NCBI GenBank assembly: GCA_001179505.1
Contig: CDMY01001057.1
Span: 1-64,000, forward strand
Direction of reading: 5' to 3'
DNA length: 64,000 nt
Origin: Vitrella brassicaformis
Lineage: Eukaryota; Sar; Vitrellaceae
The stretch's first letter is position 1; each line of letters opens with the position of its first letter. The position numbers and the translations under genes are program-made. This document shows positions 1-11,538 of this stretch, piece by piece. A model generated the notes under the pieces. The model was not told where the DNA came from. It saw only the letters and a program-made list of their open reading frames with translations, and made no database searches.

Positions 1-682
1 GTCTGTGGATTTTGTGGAGAGTCCACGTAGGACATGTAGTATGCGTCAGTCCATTCTGTCTGACGTCCTGTCCGCCATGGCCTGTCTCATGGAACGGACA
101 AAGACTCAACAGCCGTCCTGTCTCACAGATCAGTGGATCGTCGGTCTATGAACCCTAGACCCTAAACCCTGGACCGACTTGCACTTCTGACAGAAAGGTC
201 CTCACCGGCCTTTTCCCACACCGAAATTGACCTGATGTTTGTCTGATGGAACACGAACACTCCTGCGAGTGGAAGAGGAAAGATGGACTGAGGAAAAGCT
301 AGAAAAAAGAGTTTGGGTTTGCCAAGATTAAGTTTTGGCCCAGGATCATCCCATCCATGCCCATGCAGCTCGCTCCGACGGCCGGCCGCGGCGGGACAGG
401 TCATGGTGGTGGCGGTAAGGGTAATAATGGGCTGGTCATTGCAATCTCCCCCCGAGCAATGAAGTGTTGGGGTGGAGTGTTTGTTTTGTGGAGTTGACGT
501 GGCGGAGTGGCGGAAAGCCTCTCTCCTCTTTGCTGCGCCTAGTCGACGCAGGGGTACGTGCTGCCTCGGCAGATCTGCCGCATCATCCATGGCATCAACC
601 AACCACCATCGCCTGATTACTTCCAATCTCTCTTACGAGGTGATGATCCTATTGTCATGATGCGCATGCTCCAGCCGGCGGC
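1..682. other. 5' flank; possible exon, telo-box-like motif
   Basis: No complete gene could be built here. A telomere-like string (ccctagaccctaaaccct) lies at about 153-170 and resembles the plant telo-box promoter motif. From about 560 to 684 the + strand has an open stretch of good coding character (including IIHGINQPP and RGDDPIVMM) that ends at a TGA overlapping the ATG at 683. It could be the last exon of an upstream gene or an unplaced 5' exon of the kinase gene. Its reading frame does not join the kinase frame through any clear splice pair I could find. Confidence 0.3.
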
Positions 683-3600
683 ATGAATGACTTCGCCAAC
701 CTGCAGAAAGGCCTGGCTGGCGGCAAGAGGGCTCTCTACGAGGACAAGAACACCGAAGAGGGAGGCCATGATCCGCTGGCAGACAATCTGCGAGGGAGCC
801 GCCGTGTGTCCAAGAGCAGGAGCTATGCATCGTCGGATGCGAAGGGAGGCCTCGGCACCACAGCCACCAGCAGCTCTCTTTCGTCACCCATCGGCCCTCA
901 CCGCCCCTCCCACTCCCATGAGAAACACACACAGCTGCCTGCCAACACTGCAACCCCGGCTGTGAGCACACCAGCCGGTGTGGGGCAAGCGATTCTTAGT
1001 GGACGGAGGGGCGATTACGGTCTGGAAGGGATGCACATGCAGATGCTGCCCACCCTGGCAGACCCTGTCAAGGTGCGGACACACACGTGTGTGCACACAT
1101 CAACACACGTACACACGCACCCCACATGAAGGGATTGAATTGGCTGTGGATGTGGATGTGTGTGGGTGTGTGCACAGGCGACTCTAGTTGATGAGGAGGA
1201 CTCTCCCGCCATGTACCATGACCTTCTTGGCCTTTCAGAGTGGCGGCACGGAAAGGTGGGTGGTGCCTGCAGATGAGATGCGAAGATGCTGGATGGATGG
1301 ATGGATGGGTGGACATTATTGACTGTGGTTGTGTGGTTGCTGTGTGTGCAGTTTGATTTGCGTGAGATCAAGTGTCTGATGCGTCAGCTGCTGGAGGGGC
1401 TGCAGCACTGCCACCAGCACCACATCATACACAGAGATATCACAAGTACTCACTCGCGCCTCCCCTGCCCCCTCGACACACGTGCAGTGCAGAAGCGGCT
1501 GTGCTGTGCTCTGGTGTGTTGTGCAGCTTCCAACTTGCTGCTGACGAAGCAAGGCGAGCTCCAATTGGGCGATTTCGGTCTTGCCAGGTGAGCGAACGGC
1601 CTGGTCCATGCATTCATTCGTTGTGCATCTTTGTACTCATCAGGCTGCGTGTCAAGTCGTCCCAGCAGGGGCACTCCACCAACCGAAAACACACTGTGGT
1701 ACAGACCGCCGGAGCTGCTGCTTGGTTCGGTCAATTACGGCACCGCTGTCGACATATGGTCCGCGGGGTGGGTGGATACACACCCGGCATACACACACAT
1801 GGACAGATGGGCAGAATGCGCGCACGGACCTGTGAGTGTTCTTGCCCTTGTTTCAAGGTGCGTTTTGGCTGAGCTGATGACAGGGAAGCCTCTCTTCAAC
1901 GGCGAGAGCGACAAGCACATGCTCGATATGATATTCAGGGTGAGGCTGACCGATCGACCGATCGACCGCACTGCCGTGCGTCGGTGGGCTGGTTTGGTGG
2001 GTGTATGTTTCATGTGTGAATGAGATGCCAATACATTGATTCATTGTGCAATTGTGCGGGAGTCCTGACAGCATGACATGGAGCGAGGCGGTGCGGCTGC
2101 CCGAGTGGGAGAAACACAGGCCGGAGAGGCACTTTCCACGCACCATACGCAACAGATTCAGAGGGTAAGGACCCAGAGAGTGGGGGAGAGGGACTCTGGA
2201 CAGCACCAGGCACATCAGACGCAAATGTGTGCGTGTGTGTATGGTTTGTGTTTGATCATGCAGCTTGGATGAGACTGGCGTCGATCTGCTGGACAAGATG
2301 CTCACACTCGACCCAGGCAAGACACAGACACATACACACATACACACACACAGACAAACACACACTCCCGTAGACACATGGACAAAGAGAGCGCTGCTTT
2401 CCTTTCCGACTCGTCGGTTCCTTCAGAGTGTCGCGTCACGGCGAGTGCAGCTCTGGAGCACCCCTTCTTCACCCACAGCACCCCGCTGCCCTGCCAGCCC
2501 AGCGACATCAAGCTTCCCGAGCCGCCCCGCATTCCCTCTGACCCGTCCCAGCCACTGCCGCCACTACCTGTGCACATGTCTGCGCCGCACCACCATGAGG
2601 AGGAGGACAGCATCGTCCCTCCCATCCACCCCGACGAGGCCATGCAGATGGTGTCTGAGGTCGCGGAGCAGGCAGATGGGTCGCTTTCCCGGCCTGATGG
2701 CGGGTGGAGGGAGGAGGTCGGTGCCGGCCTCAAGCAAGGCATGCCCCATCACAGAGTCTTCTGCGTGCGCATGCGGAGCGATCACTGCGCAGTATCCGCT
2801 CCCTGGTGTCCGCCGTATAGACACGGGGTAAGGAAGCACACAAAACATCCGCACAATTGGTCATGGCTGCTCTGCATGTGCCTCCCTCCGTGCAGCCCCT
2901 CTGTGTGTATTTGGCCGACGGGCGTGAGGCCGGCGACCCCTCCGCACCGACATCGGTATCCCCAGAGGAGAAGAGACACATCGAGACGGCCGTCCTCGCG
3001 ACGATGAAGCAGGCGTGCGAGGAGGGGCACCCCGACGAGACGGGCAGCCGCAGAGTGAACCTAGGCACAATCGTGGAGAAGGTGATGGACGAGCTGATGG
3101 ACCGCGGAGTGGTCGTCGGCGGTCACCCCAGGACCATCATCATGCTGTCAGCCGAGAAACTGCTTCTCTCTGACGTGTCGTATGACGGATCCGCCAGCGT
3201 GGTGTCTTGCAAGTGGGGCGCTTTAGCAGGGGGACTGACGCGGGAGGTGCCAGGGGAACTGACCCTGCGGTTCTACTTCGTCAGATGGAACCCCTTCAGC
3301 AGCACCACCGACAGCAGCGCGTCTTTTGTGTCGGCGGACGCGCCAACGACCATCAACACCATAGCCCTTACCCCACCCCCCTCCCCGCCCCCTCCCATAG
3401 CCCACTCGTCGGTGCAGAAGGCCACAGAGAGGCGCGACAAGCGGCGGCCAGAGGAGCCCAGCCGGCAGTCTACCAGGCTGCTAGACACAGATTTCCCCCA
3501 GCAGCAGGGCAAGGCATCTTCCCCACTCGGCAGCTCGTCGCCATTCCTCTTGTCGGCCAATCTCCGCAGCGCCATCGGCACGCCCGGCGGGCCAACTCGG

Positions 3601-4945
3601 TCGGCGGACACCAAGGGGACGGCTCGCGGGCGGATGCACAACGACGATGGGTCGGACGGTGAGGACGGGGGTGATGCCCACAAGCGGCACTCACGGCCCA
3701 AGAAGGGTGATTCCCGCGATGCGACGCCCGATCTGGTGGAGAGGCGGCAGGATGAGACTCTCAAGCGGATGGACCCGAACAGAAAGAAGATGAAGGCCAT
3801 GCTGCGGGCGATGCGGGAGATGTGCGCCCACGATCAGCTGGTGGCAGAAGATCAGCGCAAGGCCGTGCAGTTCAAAGAGGAGGACCTCCAGCTCCTCTCC
3901 CAGCTGCCGACTCCCTGCTTCCCCGACCTCTCCCTCATGGACGGGCTGCTCTTCCGCCACGCCCTGCAGGCGTGTGTGGTGCACGGTGCTGCCGGGTCGC
4001 TCGAGGCGCTGCTGAGGGAGACGCTCGTGAAGCCGACCGAGAAGGACAAGAAGAGGCTGGCTGTGGGTGAGGTGCGGGCCATGAAGGACGGGAAGGTGCT
4101 CCAGTGGAGTGACCTGTCGTTGGGTACTCTCGATCCATCGTGCCCGTACCGTGACGAGCCCCTCAGCCCGGTCACTGAAGGTACGCAGACGGACAGAAGG
4201 ACGGACGGACAGACAGACAGACAGATGGAAGGCCCGACACTTAGTGCACGCTGGTGCTGATCCTGCCTGTGTGTTCAGACTATGTGCCGTCCCCCCTAGT
4301 CGTGCAGGCGGTCGTGGCCAAGGCGCCCATCCATATCATGCGGGTACGTCCTGAGCCTGTCGCGCTGGCTGCGTGTAAGGATACCTCCGTGTGTCTGTGT
4401 TATGCAGACGCTGCTGGCGTACAACGCCGATGTGAATGCACGAGGGCATGCCGGCCAGAGAAAGATGACTGACTGCAAGATCAGCTACAACACATCCGCC
4501 GTCGGCAAGCGGCCAGGGAAGATATTGCTGAAGCACAGCCTCATTGCATTGCCTTCCGTGTGTGTGCAGGTGCGGCTGCATTGTGGCACCGTCCTGATCT
4601 CCTTCGTTTCCTCCTCCGTGAGGCAGGTGCCGACCCGTCCGTCCCGGCAATCGCGACGTTTGAGAGCGAACACGGTAGGTACCACAGCCCCCACCTCTCG
4701 ACAAATGACCTCATGCATCCCTGTTCGTGTCCCCTCTAGCGTTGTCAGGCCCCCCCATCATTGCTCCTCGTGACTTGCTTCAGCTGGTGTGCTTTGGCCC
4801 GCCGCCCATAGCGGCCGTGGGTGCGCAGCCGTTGGAGGTGCGACAGCAGCAGGCCCTGGCCACCATCGAGGTGCTCGATGCGGAGGGGCTGATCAAGCAC
4901 GGCGGGAGCGGCAGCGGCATCTTCGACATCAACTCCAGGGACTAA
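683..4945 (+). CDS. CDK-like (pseudo)kinase with C-terminal ankyrin module
   Basis: Multi-exon gene joined by eye. The kinase C-lobe is clear: MYHDLLGL and KCLMRQLLEGL, catalytic loop HRDI then Thr (codon 1442-1444), SNLLL, DFGLA, TLWYRPPELLLG, VDIWSAG, AELMTGKPLF, LLDKMLTLDP and ALEHPFF, the hallmarks of CDK/CDK9-12 kinases. The catalytic-loop Lys is Thr, the activation segment is short, and no glycine loop or VAIK lysine is visible in the N-terminal exon (683-1074), so activity is doubtful. A phase-0 junction (2830/2887) leads into a 1.3-kb exon (2887-4179) with a Pro/Ser-rich linker, a helical module (about 3790-4180) and ankyrin repeats (LLAYNADVN, AGADPSV). The frame stops at TAA 4943-4945 inside an ankyrin repeat. 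The start at 683 is the first ATG of the open exon and is uncertain. Two introns (2317, 4505) use GC donors. Confidence 0.6.
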
Positions 4946-5105
4946 TACGGCCAAACGCCTCTGCACATCGCCACCGCCAACGGCCGGTGCACTCTGGTCG
5001 AGTGGCTGCTCGAGAAGGAGGCGGACTATGGGGCTACCGACAAGTTCAACGAAAGGCCTTTCGCCCTCGCACAAAGACGCGGCCGGAAGGTCAGCTGTCA
5101 AGGAA
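4946..5105 (+). pseudogene. Ankyrin repeat stranded behind an in-frame TAA
   Basis: Directly after the TAA at 4943 the same frame continues as a good ankyrin repeat (YGQTPLHIATANGR, then LVEWLLEKEADYGATD) up to a phase-0 donor near 5089. The next exon (from 5159, ECEAVLLKH) is in phase and corresponds to the exon that follows the same repeat in module B (PCVDVLMAH at about 6976). The stop aligns with a Lys codon of module B (RDKTGW versus RD-stop-YGQ). Either the upstream gene is truncated by a nonsense change and this is its remnant, or the stop is an assembly error or is read through. Confidence 0.55.
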
Positions 5106-5245
5106 TGGCGTCCACTGAGCCGCCGCAGTGAGTGAGTCCGCCCTGTTGTGCTTCGCAGGAGTGCGAGGCCGTGCTACTGAAGCATATCTGTGCCGAGGCC
5201 GTCCGTTGGAGGCGCTCGGCCACCAACACTGCCGCAGGAGCCAGC

Positions 5246-8200
5246 ATGGGAGCGCCTTCCATCCCCACGGCAAGCGAAGACACCGCCCCACACACATATG
5301 GCAGGGGCACACACACCCACACACAGACCGCATCCTTTGTGTGGATGGATCGATGGGCGCAGGCAGCTGCAGCTGGTGCGATGGATGAGGGCGGCGGTGT
5401 CGACTCGCCAGCGGCCGCGGCACACGAGAGGAAGAAGCAGGAGCTGCGTGAGAAGGCGACCAGGGGAGTGCTGCAGATGAGGGCCATGGCGAGAGCGATC
5501 CGGGAGGCGTGCTCACACGACCTGTTGACGCCAGAGGGGCCACGCAAGCCCGTCGAGCTTGGGGAGGACCACTCGCTGCTGTCGTCGCTGCCCAAGCCCA
5601 TGGTCTCCTACATGAACGGTTTCGTGCTGAAGCAGGCCCTCCACTCATGTGCGGTCCACGGCTCGGCGAAGTCGCTCGACACACTGCTGCAGGACAACTT
5701 CATCAAGCCGACCGAGGGCGGCAGCGAGGGGCTGCCGGTGGGCCAGGTGCGGACGGCGAGCGGGGAGATTCTCAACTGGCGTGATCTGCCACCCGCCAGC
5801 ATCGAGTCCTTTGAAGACGAGCGGCTCATCGACGGCAGTAAGTGAAAAGCCACACCGAAATGCCAAGAAGGGTCTGTCTGCTAACGTCTGGATGGCCTCA
5901 GATTACGTGCGGAGACCTTTGCTGATCGACGCGATCCTGGCGAACCTCGTTCGTGGTGACAATGCTCCCTCTGTGCTGCAGATCGTCAAGGTACCTCAGC
6001 AGACCGCATGACGGCACTTCGCTGCCTCTCATGCTCATGCGTCCGCCCGTCTGCCTGTCTGGCCACCTGCCTGTCTGCCTGTGTGCAGTCGCTGGTCGAG
6101 TACAATGCCGACGTCAACGAAATCGGCGTGGTGGCTTGGGATTGTAAGACCAAAAAGCTAATGATGTCATCCGCTGTCGGTGAGTGTCGAGAGGAAAGGG
6201 CGAGACAGAAGGAGAAATGCCGGAAGGATGCAGGTCTGACTTGGTGTCTTCAGGTGCTGCTTCCATGTCCCACTTGCCTGAGGTCCTCGACTACCTTCTC
6301 AACCAACCGCATGCCGACCCGTCAGTCCTCTCTGGGGGGGACTTCCTTGCGGGCCTGAACATCCTTCAGCTCGCCTGCATTGGGGAAGACGTGAACCCGG
6401 AAGGCAACCAAGATACCGAAGGTGACAAATCAATCGATTGAGCCAGACTGACGCGCGCTGACGCTCTTGTGTGTTGCCACAGCTCCCCGGCCCCCTCCTG
6501 AGCCCATGGTGGGCAGCAAGGGCCGCAAGAAGGCCGCCAGCAAGGGCAAACGGGCCGGCAACGACGGTCTTGCGCAAGAGGCGGGACAGCAGGCGGCCGG
6601 TGGGACAGCGGCGAAGGAGGCAGAGCAGAAGGAGAAGGCCCGGCAGTCGCGTGCAGTGGCCACCCTGGATCTGCTCGAACGCCGCGGCCTGACGCGCAGC
6701 GCACCGGCCGAGGGCAAGGGAGGGCGTCGCAAGAGGGCCGTCCTGAGTCTGCACTGCCGTGACAAGACGGGCTGGTCTCTGCTGCATTTTGCAGCTAGTA
6801 GTGGGTGGTCTGAGGTGATCAAGTGGCTGCTCAAGAGGGGCTTGGACGCTGAGGCCGTCAAACAAAACAAGAAGAACGAAACACCCCTCGATGTCGCCCG
6901 CCGATTCGGCCGGACGGTCAGCAGACAGGAGGAAGGCACAGCACGTCAGCCGCTTCATTTGTTTGGTGTGTTCAGCCGTGTGTGGACGTGCTGATGGCTC
7001 ATCTGGAGGCCCGTCAGAAGGCGGCGGCTGCCGATCTGCTGCGAGAAGAGGAGATCGCCCGCAAGAAGGAGGAGAAGGCCGCCAGAAAGCGCGAGCAGAA
7101 GCGTCTCAAGGTGCCCTTCCCCTGCACCGCTGCACACACGGATACTGCATGTGTGTGTCATTGCCTTCAGCGTTTGGCGACTCAGCAGGCTGAGTCAGCG
7201 GCAGATGGCGAGACGGAGGAGGCCGACGACACACAGCACGAGACTGAAGAAGTAGATCATGTGACGGGGGAAGCTGCTGCGCCGAGCTGCCCGCCAGACT
7301 CACACAGCGAGAGGTGCAGACAGAGCCACCGACACTTCTACCCAGTAGCCCCCATCTGTTGTCCCTCTTGTGTGTGGGATGCACAGTGTCGAGCCGGCCT
7401 TCTCTGACGCCCCGAGTGACCGCCACCAGCAGCGAGATGTCCTCAGCCAGAGGCCACCAGCTCATGTCGGCCCTTCGGCATTCGCTCCTCGCCCTCTCTC
7501 CCCTGCTCATGGCGCATCAGCGAGCCACTTGTTTGCTGCCCAGCGGCCGCCCAGCTCATCGTAAGGCACTCAGAGGGGACCCACCACACCGCGATCTGTT
7601 GTGTGTGTGGGTCATCCATCCATCAGGTCCTCATTTGCCGACCCGCCGGCGTCATCGACGGTCAGCACGACGCCCGCCGACCGGCCCTCCTCCGCACAGA
7701 CGTCAGCCCGACACGACCGGTGACTCCCAAACATAGCCCCAGTCGCCTGTATGGTCTGTAGCTGACGATGTGGCTGTGTGTGCGCAGGTTCTGCCCGGCT
7801 GACGTGACGGCTCAGTTGCGGGCTGACCTGAACGGATGCATCGACAAGAAGGAGAGGTCAGACAACACAACAACACGGCCATGTGTGTCATACCAATGTG
7901 TCTGTCTTATTCCGTGTGTGCAGTCTGGAGGATCAGTACAGTGATCTGTTGGCTGCCCGTCGGCGGGATGCCGATCGCGTCAAGGAGCTCAAGACGAACA
8001 TACGACGACTCAAATACGTCTCACCTAGGTGAGCGATACACACGAGGAGAGGGCCCCCCACAGTGGCTCCACTGTGTGTGCTGTTGATGCAGCCTGAGCC
8101 ACGATGTGTTGGTGTCCCTCGCCACGGCTGCCCAAGTGCGTGACTTTGAGGCAAAGATCAGCCGCGAGGAGGATCGACGAGCTCATGGAGACGGCCGTCG

Positions 8201-9288
8201 ACGCACAGCATGCCCTCCGGCTGCAGAGCGGCGCATCCAAACCCACAAAGGCACCCGCAGCTGAGCAGCAGAGCGCCTCAGCCGCAACTGTAGCTGCAGC
8301 GTCTGCCTCCACGCCCACATCCGCTGCTGAAGGGTGCGTGGGACTGTGAGGAAGGGGCGCCATCCATTCCCATGTCGGTGCATCTTGTGTGCACATCAAT
8401 CAGGTGTGGCGTGCCGGTGTGCGGTGCGATGCGGGTGTTGTTGGACGAGTTGTCGACTGAGGCTCAGCTGCTCGAGGCCATACAACACATCCAATACGAC
8501 ATAGACCAGTAAGAGAGGACCGTCCGTATGGCAGCCAGAACGAACTCATCGCCCTTGATCTGTCTGTCTGTCTGTCTGTCAGGCTGGAGGGTGACATCTC
8601 TCGGATGACGGACGTGTGCACCGAGGCCGAGGCCGCACTACAGCCGCTCGAGCAGGAGCACCACACACTGCAGCAAGAGGCAAAGAAACGGTAAACAAAG
8701 GCCCACCAACACACACAGACGGCCCGTCATATGCCTCTCCGTATGCCTCTCTGCCCATTGCCAGGTTGACCCCTACTCGTCTGGAGTCACTCACGAATAT
8801 CGCAGCGGTGGATGCCTTCAAGCGCGACATCAAGAGGGCCAAACAAGAGCTGCGAGATCTGGCCAGAGAGGCCGGCCGCCGAGAGGCTGCACTCGAGAAG
8901 GAGGAGACGGCCGCTGCTGCCGCTGCTGCTGCTGCTGCTGCTGATGGCGATGGCGGGGAGGGCACCTGCGTCATGTGCATCTCGAAGACGCCAACCGTCG
9001 TATTCTTCCCATGTCGGCAGGTCAGTCACGACACACCCAGACCGAGTTGCATACCACCTTTGTCCGTGTGTGTGTGTGTGTGTGTGTCTGCAGAAGTGTC
9101 TGTGTGAGGGTTGCTGGCGCGACATGGCGGCGGCCCACGAGGCGGCCAAGAAGGAGAAGGCGCGCCTGGAGGCCCTGCAGCGGCGAGTGCCTGACAACAT
9201 CGCCTGTGACGCCCAGCTCAAGTGTCCGATGTGCAACCAGGCGGCCCACTACGCCAGCACCGTCGACGGCATCACGACAGCCACGTGA
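5246..9288 (+). CDS. Ankyrin / coiled-coil / RING finger protein
   Basis: Likely E3 ubiquitin ligase. Module B (about 5440-7110) is a paralog of the preceding module A: MARAIREACSHDLL, LVEYNADVNE, a HADPSV repeat, and WSLLHFAASSGW with VIKWLLKRG, then a Lys/Glu-rich helix. Exons from 7171 to 8900 give a Ser/Pro-rich linker and a long coiled coil (LRADLNGCIDKKE, YSDLLAARRRDADRVKELK, FKRDIKRAKQELRDLAREAG) with an 11-Ala run. The C-terminus (8965-9285) is a C3HC4 RING: CVMC, FPCRQ, KCLCEGC, CPMCN. Stop TGA is at 9286-9288. The start is uncertain: ATG 5246 is in frame, but exons remain phase-compatible with the kinase/ankyrin gene upstream, so the locus may be one very long gene. One extra base near 8171 breaks the coiled-coil frame. 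Confidence 0.6.
8965..9285 (+). other. C-terminal RING (C3HC4) domain
   Basis: Two exons encode CVMC, 13 residues, PCRQ, then after an intron with a (GT)n acceptor KCLCEGC, a helical 35-residue spacer rich in Ala/Lys/Arg, and CPMCNQ. This is the inhibitor-of-apoptosis/MUL1-like RING arrangement at an extreme C-terminus, with Gln in place of the usual His after PCR and an enlarged spacer before the last CxxC pair. Confidence 0.75.
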
Positions 9289-9885
9289 GCAGCAACAGAC
9301 AGAGACAGTCGGTAGACCGACGTGTGCATAGCTGTAGCTCTCATGCGCCGACGGCGCGGACTCAAATCAGTCAGTCGTCGCTGTGTATATCCCTACCTCT
9401 ATATTGGTGGCAGACCTCTTTACTCGGCTGGATGGATGTCGTGAGTGAGATGACAGACAGTGTGTGTGCATGTGTGCCCTTTATAGTCTGTGAATACCAC
9501 TTCGCCACCGTCACACACTCACATGATGTTAAAGTTCACATTGCGCCACAAGGCAAATGGCATGTAGGGTCCACTGGTGCAGTCATGAGCCGTGTCCTCC
9601 TCCCCACCGCCACCGTTGACCGTCACGCCGGCCACATCACACACATCCGTCCACACCAACAGCAACAGACCACACAGAAAACACAGACGGGCAAAACCCC
9701 CGACTGTCTGCCTGAATGCCTGACTGTCTGACTGAGTGTCTCGAGCTAATGAAGGGTTATCTCTGCTAAGGACGGTCGGTTCGTGGCGATCGATCGCGGC
9801 CTCTCTCAATCCATATGTGAAATGAGTGCACTCATCTATTCGCACATCAGCGCCAAGTGGCATCAATTGTCAAGGCGCCATCTGT
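9289..9885. other. Convergent intergenic region
   Basis: Lies between the stops of the RING gene (+) and the YqgF-like gene (-). Short open frames only; none has splice-consistent extensions or recognisable motifs. No tRNA or obvious structured RNA seen. Confidence 0.5.
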
Positions 9886-10998
9886 CTATCTAGAGGCTCT
9901 CCTCTCCTGCCTCTCGATGTCCTGCCTCCGTCTCCCCCTCAGAGCCCTCACCTCAGGCAACACACGCCATACCTGCCAAGCCAAGCCAACACACAAACAA
10001 TACACAGGTGCATATGTGTGTCTGCCCACAAACCTGTTTGCACAGTGAGGCGATGTGTGTGTCGAACAGCCTGGGCTGCCCCGGTGCGATGACCTCCGCA
10101 CCCCTGCCCCTCACTCCCAGGAAGTGATCCAGGATGGCACACGCAGCGTACGCATCGATGCCGCCCTTGGCACCTACACCACACACGAAGGGTAAAGGCT
10201 GTGGCCGGCTGTGCCTGTCTGCCTTTCTCACCGCTGATCCTCAGTGACTTGACGTACTGCGTCGAAAACTGCTCGTTGAAGAAATACACAGGCACACTCA
10301 CATCTTCTTCTCCGGCAGACCCGCCGTCGCCATCCCGCCGGCCACTTGATGTGCCACCAGCTGCCGATGGCCGGACAGAGGCCAGCCTCGACAGGCGTGA
10401 CACGGCAGCCGCCGTGCGCTGCGAGCTGGCGCCTCTCATCGCCTCTCGTGCTGCCTTTCTCCGCCGCAGAGAGGCGAGAGCTGCAACTCCACTGCTGCCG
10501 TCCTTGGCAGCTGGTGTGCCGTCGTTGTCTGCTGCTGCCCTCGAGGGACCGACGGGCGCCGCTTGAGAAGCGATTGCGTCCTTGAGTGCGTGGCAGAAGT
10601 CGCGGAAGATCATGGTGAGGAAGTCATAGTCACCGAGATAGGCCAACCTACACCCACACAGCACAGACAGACAGACCGACAGACAGACATGTGGAAGTCG
10701 TGCATACGCCTGGCTGAGCGCACCACACACACCTGGGGTTCCTCTGCACCGGTTTGCCGACCACGACGCACTCAATGCGGTTGTCCCGCACAATCCTGGC
10801 AATCACTTCGGTCACACGGGTCACGTTGCCGTCGTTGGGCAGCACAGCCATGGGCTCGGGGCTGTCCAGGCGACTCGACACCATCGCAAGACCGATCTTG
10901 CGAAGCCCGTAGTCCACACACAATAGCCGCTCGAACGACGCGACGTCGACGCCGGACTCACCCACTGTTGGAAAGGCTCCTCTCCGAGTTGCAGTCAT
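9886..10998 (-). CDS. YqgF/RuvX-like Holliday junction resolvase family protein
   Basis: Four exons. The first contains LLCVDYGLRKIGLA, the RNase-H-fold strand with the metal-binding Asp seen in YqgF/RuvX (DxGxxRIGvA), followed by RVTEVIARIVRDNRI and CVVVGKP, the VVGlP strand. Exon 2 (LAYLGDYDF to LRISG) carries a low-complexity Ala/Arg insertion and the FNEQFST segment in the place of VDERxTT. Exon 3 has GIDAYAACAILDHFLG, matching the family's C-terminal D-x2-AA-x-ILq-fL. Exon 4 is a basic tail ending in TAG at 9886. Bacterial members process rRNA or resolve junctions; a eukaryotic nuclear-coded copy is commonly organellar. The frame is open up to an ATG at 11439, so a 147-residue N-terminal extension (possible transit peptide) is possible; I used the ATG at 10998 nearest the domain. 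Confidence 0.65.
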
Positions 10999-11538
10999 GA
11001 CCAGAGAAGTTGTTTTGGATGGCCGCCGGCGAGTCACCTTCCTGTGGATCTTGATGAATGGCGATGGATGAATGCGTTGGCATCCGACCCACGAGAGTGC
11101 GTGTGGCCGATTTGAGGCGTCTGCTGTCCTCTGCATCCCCGGCTTCATCTTCATCAACGGTGCTTTCTGTGTCCGATATCTGTCGATCCCAGCGAATGCC
11201 GTTGCCGACACCATGTCTGCGAGAGCACCAGTAACGAGAAACAGCCCTCTTATGGCTTCAAGAAGCATCTCATATGTACATTCAAGCTCGCAGCTAAGCT
11301 CGCAGGCAAACACCAGACGAGAAAAAGATGAATGCGCAGCTGTGTGTGAGAGGTGAGGCAACAGTGAAGAATCATCACCCAAAAACTGATAGCGTTGCGC
11401 CATCAGATCTGTCTCATGCTGCTCTATGGCTCTGCTCATTGTTTGTGTGATCTCCCTTGTGTGATCTGATCTCCCGCCTCAGGTATGGATCTGCATGATC
11501 TCTCGCTGCTTTCGTGTTGAGTGATCACGTAGGACACG

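Noticed and set aside
140-175. True telomere or chromosome end
   Set aside because: Only a few degenerate ccctaaa-like units, embedded in other sequence.
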